Positions 57,686 through 64,000 of a stretch of DNA of 64,000 bases are shown here, one piece after another. The stretch spans positions 1,943,511 to 2,007,510 of the forward strand of contig ML996687.1 of NCBI GenBank assembly GCA_010356995.1. Direction: 5' to 3'. How positions within the stretch are numbered: the first letter of the stretch is position 1; each line of letters begins with the position of its first letter. The notes under the pieces are model-generated. The model had not been told where the DNA came from. It saw only the letters and a list, made by a program, of their open reading frames with translations, and ran no database searches. The DNA comes from Trichodelitschia bisporula (taxonomy: Eukaryota; Ascomycota; Dothideomycetes; Phaeotrichales; Phaeotrichaceae). The translations under genes and the position numbers were made by a program.

Positions 57686-60600
57686 ATGTCCGGCCTCGAA
57701 GATGCAGAACGCCAGCCTGGTCGCCGCTATGGCGGCCCGTATACGCCGCACAATCCGGTCCCGACGGTGCAGCATTATCGGGAGGAGAAGGAGGCGAGGG
57801 GGCATACCGGCAAGTCGGACAGAGAGGCAGAGGAATACAAAACGGAGAATCAAAACGTCAGAGAGGACGATGAGAGGGAGCAGGGTGGGAAGGATACAGA
57901 CCATTCGACGACGGACGGTGAACGCCCACCAGACACGCCCGACAGTCCTACTGACAACGATACATCGGAGACTTCGCAGCCGAAAGACACAAAGGCTCAT
58001 CGGAAGGCAATGAAAAAGAGCCGGAATGACCCTGCTGAGCGGCAGGTTACGGACCCAGTCACGCATCTTCCTGTCACGATTCACGATTTCACCAAGCGTG
58101 ATCTGGAAACTGTCCCCAGGGACGATACCGAGAAGATTGACAGTGGTGACAATGAGGACGACAGCGGAGATGCGGATCTTGGAGTTCTGTTCCCTCCGCC
58201 GGAGTACGAGGCGCTCACTGGGGATGTGGCGCGGCTGCAGAGATTCGTGCTGGGACTGGCGAGCGCAATTGTAGTCGCAGTGGCTGGAATTATGGCTGCT
58301 ATGCCCGCCTACGGTCATATAAGATGGATTCTGGGCGCACTGCTTACGGCGGGCTTGCTCGTCGGGCTGCAGCAGTACGCGACCAAGAAGACCAAGGACA
58401 TTTGCTCGCGGTACATCTGGGCCGCCGAGCGGGAGGAGGGCAAGAAGCGCGCTCACAGCGAGATTCCGGAGAGTACGGCGTGGCTGAATCAGATTCTGGG
58501 GGGGGTGTGGCCGCTCGTTAACCCGGATCTGTTTGTCAGTTTGGCGGATACGCTTGAGGTGGGTGCTACATCTAGAGCCATGCAAGAGGCTAACTGGATT
58601 AGGACGTTATGCAGGCGTCGTTGCCGCGCATGGTCAAGATGGTCAGCGTCGAGGACATTGGGCAAGGGAGTGAGCCGGTTCGGATCCTAGGCGTGCGGTG
58701 GTTGCCCCGGGGACAGGCGGCGAAGGCTGTGTCTGAGGATGGCAAGGTCAAAGATGAGGGGAAGAACGACAGGAGGGTATCGGGCGAGGGCGAGCAGATG
58801 CAGAAATCGGACACCAATGACAAGAGCGACGACGACGAGCAGCAGGATCAGAATCTGACCGAGGGCATGGAAGCCGAAGAGGGAGACTTTGTCAACGTCG
58901 AGATTGCATTTGCATATCGCGCGAAGCCGACTGTCCGTGGCGCCAAATCGCGCAGCAAGAACGCACACCTTTATCTTGCTTTCTACCTGCCATTTAAGCT
59001 TCGTAAGTTCTACCTCTAATATTGAGGGTCCGCTGACAAGCTAGCCGTCTGGGTGGAGATTCATGGTCTCATCGGCATCGTTCGCATGCGCCTACAACTC
59101 ACGCCTGATCCGCCTTTTTTCTCGCTCTGCACGCTGTCCTTCCTTGGCCAGCCTCACGTGTCCGTCTCGTGCACTCCCCTCACAAAGCATGGACTGAACA
59201 TCATGGACGTGCCTCTCATTTCGAACTTCGTGCAATCCGCCGTCGACGCTGCGGCAGCGCAGTACGTGGCGCCTAAGTCACTGACCCTCGATCTCAAGGA
59301 GATGCTTGTGGGCGAGGACTTCAAGAAGGATACAACAGCCCGCGGTGTACTCGTCGTGCGCGTCAGGTCTGCCAAGGGCTTCAAAGAAGGCGATGCCGGC
59401 ATCCCGCTCATCCAGGACGGTTCCGCCGATGTCTACGTCACGGTCGGATGGGCCAAGTTCGGCAAGCCAGTGTGGTCATCCCGGGTCATCACGTCCATGG
59501 AGCCGGTGTGGGACGAGACGGCGTTTGTACTCGTTACGCCTGATGAGCTGAACATCCACGAGCGTGTGCGGTTGCAGCTCTGGGATTCGGATCGCGGCAC
59601 GGCGGACGATGACCTGGGCCGTGTGGAGGTCGATCTGAAGGAGATTATGACGGATCCCAAGACGAATGGCCACATGTGCAATCGCACCGATAAATTGCGG
59701 GCATTTAAGGGCGGGATGCCAGGCGAGCTGGAGTGGAGCGTTGGGTACTTCTCCAAGACCCGGGTGCTAGACTCTCAGCTCGAGCAGCAGGACGTCATCC
59801 CAGGTGTCAACACGCTGGACGAGCTCAAGGCCCAAGTCAACGCCTCTAGCGAACGCAAGCTGCGCGAAGCCACACGCAACGAAACGTCGGAGACAGATCA
59901 GCAAAAGGCGCAAGATCTAAAGGAACGCTGCGACGAGATTTCCATCGCCACTCCGCCGCCGTCGGAATACCCGAGCGGCATTTTGTCAGTCGTGGTGCAC
60001 AACATCACGGGCCTGGAAATCGAGTCCTTGAGCAAGAGCTCCGACAATGATGTCGAGCATGACGACGGCGATGACCTCCCCAGCGCCTTCGTTGACGTGG
60101 TGCTGAACCACGCAGCTATCTTCCGCACGCGGACGAAGCCGAAGAATTCAAAGCCCTTCTTCAATGCTGGCTGCGAGCGCTTTGTGCGCGACTGGCAGTC
60201 TGCCGAAGTTCATTTGGGAGTATGGGATTCGCGGCCACATGAGGACGATGCGCTCGTCGGCACTGTCTTCCTGCCCCTCGCTGAGATCTTCAAGGACCGC
60301 AGTCAGATCGCTGGCACGTGGCCGCTGAGTGGCGGGATTGGGTTCGGCCGTCTGCGCATCAGCCTCGTGTGGCGGAGTGTGCAGCTCCAGCTCCCTCAGC
60401 CGATGCGCGGATGGGACGTAGGCACGCTGGAATTGCAGCCGCGGATTCGGGGACGCGTAGAGGGCGTGGACGGGTGCACTCTTAAGCTGCGGACGGACCT
60501 GGGTAAGGGGAAGTATAGCGGGGCGGAAGGCGGGGAGGGTTGGAAGCGCGACAAGCCGCTGCGGCTCGGGGTCAACAAGCGCTTCCGCAAGCCGCTGGTG

Positions 60601-61244
60601 TGTGAGTTCAAAAAGCACGGTGTGCGGGATAAGGTTGTTGCGTTTGCGGTGCTCTGGCTGCATGATGTGCCTGATGGAAAGGATCATACGGCCGTGGTGC
60701 CGGTTTGGACGGGGGATTTGAAACGCGCGACGGCGAATGTGGATGATAAGTACGGGACGAAGGTGGGTGAGATTGAGGTGCAGCTGCGCATGTGGCCGGG
60801 CTTGAGTGGGTGGCACTCGAAGCTGGCTGCGAAGGAGATGGATGTGGGGAGGGTCATGGAGGTGGTGGAGTGTGCGGGTGAGGCGGATGGGGATTCGAGG
60901 GAGGACGAGGCTGAGAGCTCGAGTTCGAGTTCGGACTCTGACTCCTCGGACGACGATGGCTCGAAGGACCTGGAGAAGGACGGGAAACGGGGACCGGTCG
61001 ACTCGCTCAAGGACTACAAGAGGCACCGCAAGACGCTGCATCGGCAGCACAGAGGGGCAATGCAGTGGAAGGTGGGTTTTCGCTCTTTCTCCGCACATGG
61101 CATATATGCTTCAGACCTCGCTAACTAACGCAGGGTCCCCGCACGGCACAGTGGGTGCAGCACAAAGCGACGGCGGGCGCACATCGGGTTGCAGACATAT
61201 TCCACCATCACGAAGGGACCCCGGGGATGGAAACGGAAGTGTAA
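57686..61244 (+). CDS. SMP-C2 lipid-transfer protein (tricalbin-like, mug190 type)
   Basis: Spliced model: 57686-58558, 58603-59002, 59045-61071 and 61134-61244 (introns of 44, 42 and 62 nt), 1136 aa. The N-terminal ~190 residues are hydrophilic and charged. A hydrophobic hairpin follows at about 190-230 (LGLASAIVVAVAGIMAAMPA, WILGALLTAGLLVGL), typical of ER-anchored tricalbins. The SMP domain starts at ESTAWLNQILGGVWPLVNPD and runs through VWVEIHGLIGIVRMRLQL to PLISNFVQSAVD, interrupted by a long Lys/Glu/Asp-rich insert. Two C2 domains follow (VLVVRVRSAKGFKEGD; GILSVVVHNITGLE) and perhaps more. The tail holds an acidic serine run. SMP domains carry glycerolipids between membranes at contact sites. 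The layout matches fungal Mug190. Confidence 0.92.
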
Positions 61245-62069
61245 TGTCTAATTCATGAGGTTAAATCGAAATCGCATCGCACGTACCCAGTTGTTCGAAA
61301 CGGGGGCTTAACGCACGGCGGCGAAGGCGGGGGAACCACGCCTAGGGGGAATATTCATGTCTCTACGTTGCAGTAGCACTGTGTACTTCGTATCTACCGC
61401 CTCCTGTCCTCACAGGCTGTTATCATTCCGCCCCCGCTGTGCCCTGTTTGACCTTGCGTGCCGCACGTGCGCCGTTTTTCCGCTCCTGGCGTCCGCGTAT
61501 ACGCGACGAAGCAATGATGAACGAGCTGCAATCAGTGTGTGGGCAGAGGATATGAGCTGGCCTATACGGGCGCCATGGTATCACATCATACCTTCCAGGG
61601 CCGAAGGAAGGAAAGGAATTGCAACGAAGCGTGGAATTAGAGTATCCCTCCCCCCCCGGCCCCCCCGCCCGGACACTTCATTAGCACTCTGGCCCATACG
61701 TAGCAGACGGCCGATCACAAGCTTTTCCGCCCGCGCCGCAGGCTAACGGGGTGCAATATCAGGTTGTCCGGGGGCTGGGGCAATCTAATAGATGACGCGG
61801 AGGGGACGGTGGGGCGGGCGGATGTGGGTATTTAGACCCACAACGCCCGCTGCGGAGAGTGAGGGGACAGTCCGATTAACATTCCGCGCAATCTCCCTCC
61901 CTTCATACCGCTTAAAGGCCCGTCTTGTCCGCTTCGCACTTCGCCTTCCGTCGCAATCTTCAATTCCTCACGCTGTTCACGCTTTAGACCCAGTCACTCA
62001 ATCTCCGTACGTGACCCTTCGCGATACTGGATTGGAAGCTCGCTAACGCTCGCTGGACAGATACTCAAA
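61245..62069. other. Intergenic region upstream of GPI-type protein
   Basis: This 825-bp spacer is GC-rich with a CCCCCCCCGG tract near 61650. The last ~190 bases before 62070 are pyrimidine-rich and likely contain the leader of the small secreted protein. No gene is supported. Confidence 0.5.
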
Positions 62070-62354
62070 ATGAAGTTCACCCTCCCGCTCCTCGCCCTCG
62101 CGGCCCTCGCCGCCGCCCAGAGCGCCACGTCCGTCTCGTCCAAGGCCAGCAGCGTGTCCAGCGTCGCCAGCTCGGCGAGCAGCAAGGCTGCGTCCGTCGC
62201 GAGCAGCGCGGTGAGCAGCGCGAGCTCCAAGGCTGCGTCTGCGAGCTCCAGTGCGAGCAGCAAGGTTGCGAGCGCGAGCAGCAAGGCTGGTGCTATGCGG
62301 ACTGGGGTGCCGGTGTTGGGGGCCCTGATGGGGGTTGCTGCGGCTGTGTTGTAG
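62070..62354 (+). CDS. Small Ser/Ala-rich GPI-anchored cell-surface protein
   Basis: A single exon of 94 aa. Residues 1-17 form a signal peptide (MKFTLPLLALAALAAAQ). The centre consists of repeated SSKA(A)S and VSS/ASS words, more than half Ser plus Ala and therefore likely O-mannosylated. The C terminus (GVPVLGALMGVAAAVL) is a hydrophobic tail following a small-residue region suitable as a GPI attachment (omega) site. Such tiny mannoproteins are common and highly expressed in basidiomycete walls; function is structural or unknown. The repeats are encoded by GC-rich codons with several synonymous variants, so they are not recent slippage products. A transmembrane rather than GPI tail cannot be excluded. 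Confidence 0.8.
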   Translation: MKFTLPLLALAALAAAQSATSVSSKASSVSSVASSASSKAASVASSAVSSASSKAASASSSASSKVASASSKAGAMRTGVPVLGALMGVAAAVL

Positions 62355-64000
62355 GTTGTTGATGGTTGATATGATGGGGCGATAGTGGGGATGATGGGGG
62401 GGGGGGAAGGGAGTGCTGGAGTAGATTTCGCCGTTTTCTGCATGTATAATTATTTTCGTCGGTGGAGGATATGTGGAGAGGAGGAGGGGGGGAAAGGTAG
62501 CCGTACACGATAATTAGCCTCACGCGGCGCATTCCTTGCTACAACCTCAAATCCTCCGAGCACCTACCCCCATCCCCTCCCCAACCCGACCCCACAAAAC
62601 GAAACAAAGATCCAAGCAAATCATCATCCCACACCACAATCCCGCACGCACCACCCCATAGACAACCCATCATCAAACCCCCCCCCCAGCCCTACCCAAT
62701 CCTCGCTATCCCCCAATCGCACCCCCGCCCGCGGCGCGGAATGTTAGATTGCCCCGCGCAGCAGATAAATGCGCGGTCTGGACCCGAGCCCTGGCCTATC
62801 CTGCTCATGCCTCCACCCATCGCTTTACAGCGCGCCGCTGCAATCCTCCGTCTCCAATCCGCGCGAACTCGCCGCACCCATTGAGCTGCAGTAAAGTAAC
62901 GTCACGGCGCTCCGGGCGCCATGGGAGGCGGCGAGCCTCGGTCGCCCGACCAGCCCCCAATCCTTCCCAGAGTACTGTATCATCGAAACCTGGGTTGTAT
63001 ATCACTGCGGATTATAAGGCCAAGCTCCATGCCGCCACCGCTTGGCCAGCGTGCCGTGCGCTCCGCTTTTCCTTGTTGGGCGTCGTGGTGAGGTCGACGA
63101 GCACGAAGTACGCTAGCGAGGCTCAGCCTTGCGCTTGTCCCGCGAGCAAGCCTTGGCTTGGCGGTGTTGGCGTGGCCTTGTAGACGGCTTGAGGTTACTG
63201 TGGACTTGGGACGGCAAGATGGGTGTGGGGAGGAGTTGGTAGGAAGGGAGGAATTGGGGGGGTTCCAGGGTTTGCCGGCGATTTTGCCGAAGCGGAGACG
63301 GAATGGGCACGCGATATTGCCTGCGGGAATGAGGTCTGGAGCGGAAGCGAGATGGGTGCGCTGACGTCATGGTGAAGGGCGGGAGGTGATGACGGTGCAT
63401 GGAGGTGTAAATGAAGACGACGCGCCTGGTAGATAAGGCTGGCCAGCACTGTTGCTGAAGCGGAATTTAGTTTGGGTTATCGGTGCATTGTGAAGCTGAA
63501 GAAAGGAGACATCAGAGCATGGAGGCACGCCCTTCCAGCTTTTACGATGCACTTCAGCGATGGCAGAAAGATCAGGTACTTCGGGCGAATGTCGGCCGAT
63601 GCCAAACCTCCTTCCGTTTGGCTTCTTTCTCGGTGTTCTGGTTTTGGAACGTGGGAACAGGAATTCAATCATGAGTTACCACCTCGTTTGAGTCTTCCCT
63701 TCGTCCAGCAACTGGGAGAGCTCGTGAACCCACATTCAGGGCACATTCCGTCCTCCGCTTGCTAATGGGAGAATCACCACAGAAAGGGTTGAAAAACGAC
63801 GATGTACGATTGAAAGTAAATAGAAACATGAAGAACCAGGGAAAGGTGGGTGGCGGGGATGCTCATATCTTGGTACACTGCTTGCGACGTATCTCCCCAG
63901 AGCTCCTTCTAGTCTTCCCCTCTGTCACTTCCCCAGCTAGGTATATTCTTTCTAGGCATACCAATGCCCTTCGCTCATGTCGACATAACTTGTTGGCGGG
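62355..64000. other. Intergenic region at right edge
   Basis: 1.6 kb without a supported gene. G-rich (62380-62410) and C-rich (62640-62700) tracts flank a short AT-richer patch. Weak frames at 62749-63183 and 63472-63765 have no recognisable domain. The 5' part is probably the 3' UTR of the GPI-type gene. Confidence 0.5.

Noticed and set aside
62749-63183. 144-codon plus-strand frame near the right edge
   Set aside because: Arg/Pro/Ser/Ala-rich, no domain, overlapped by frames on the other strand.

Overview
This is a nuclear contig from a GC-rich fungus, most likely a basidiomycete yeast-like species (Tremellomycetes/Trichosporonales type). That placement is inferred from codon bias toward C/G, very short introns (the 38 in my models are 40-71 nt, with GT-AG ends and CTAAC/CTGAC-like branch sites), two fungal Zn2Cys6 regulators, and the sequence style of the Sdd3, Rcy1 and BAR-PH-ArfGAP homologues. 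It is not prokaryotic: I see no operons, no CRISPR, no tRNA or rRNA that I could support, and no retroviral or LTR-type element. Part of one gene falls in a 450-base run of N (12945-13394).

Layout. 1-6.6 kb: a partial uncharacterised Arg/Ser-rich protein and recyclin-1 (RCY1), both minus. 9.4-12 kb: a Zn2Cys6-like regulator. 13.4-16.7 kb: a BAR-PH-ArfGAP, minus, cut by the gap. 17.6-20 kb: ATP11 (F1-ATPase chaperone) and the shared farnesyl/geranylgeranyl transferase alpha subunit, divergently arranged around a 9-bp minisatellite. 20.3-22.8 kb: a canonical Zn2Cys6 factor. 23.7-26.3 kb: a dienelactone hydrolase, mitochondrial uS13m (minus, start codon alone in its own exon), and a membrane-anchored secretory-pathway cyclophilin. 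27-29.2 kb: intronless DED1. 30.5-31.9 kb: YTM1. 32-39 kb: a gene-poor stretch with AT-rich, repetitive and possibly structured DNA, holding one hexapeptide O-acetyltransferase with an odd C-terminal hydrophobic tail. 39.1-45.2 kb: M16 metallopeptidase (SDD3/mug138 type) divergent from a ZW10/Dsl1 tether subunit. 46.2-53.2 kb: a small coiled-coil protein, an acetate/ammonium transporter (ATO family), a HAD phosphatase and a PAQR/Izh receptor. 53.2-57.7 kb: a gene-poor island with three inverted-repeat or MITE-like elements and a telomere-like tract. 57.7-61.2 kb: an SMP-C2 tricalbin-like protein (mug190 type). 62.1-62.4 kb: a tiny Ser/Ala-rich GPI-type cell-surface protein.

Most genes are housekeeping and unrelated in pathway, but several concern membrane traffic: RCY1 (endosome recycling), BAR-PH-ArfGAP (Arf/coat), Dsl1/ZW10 (COPI tethering) and the SMP-C2 protein (ER contact sites). 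I found no convincing new multi-gene system. The most interesting material is the non-coding repeat architecture (55.1-57.0 and 32.6-33.4 kb), the tail on the acetyltransferase, the atypical zinc cluster at about 10.6 kb, the W-containing acidic region of the Dsl1-like protein, and the start-codon microexon of uS13m. Gene models were spliced by eye and checked for phase consistency only.
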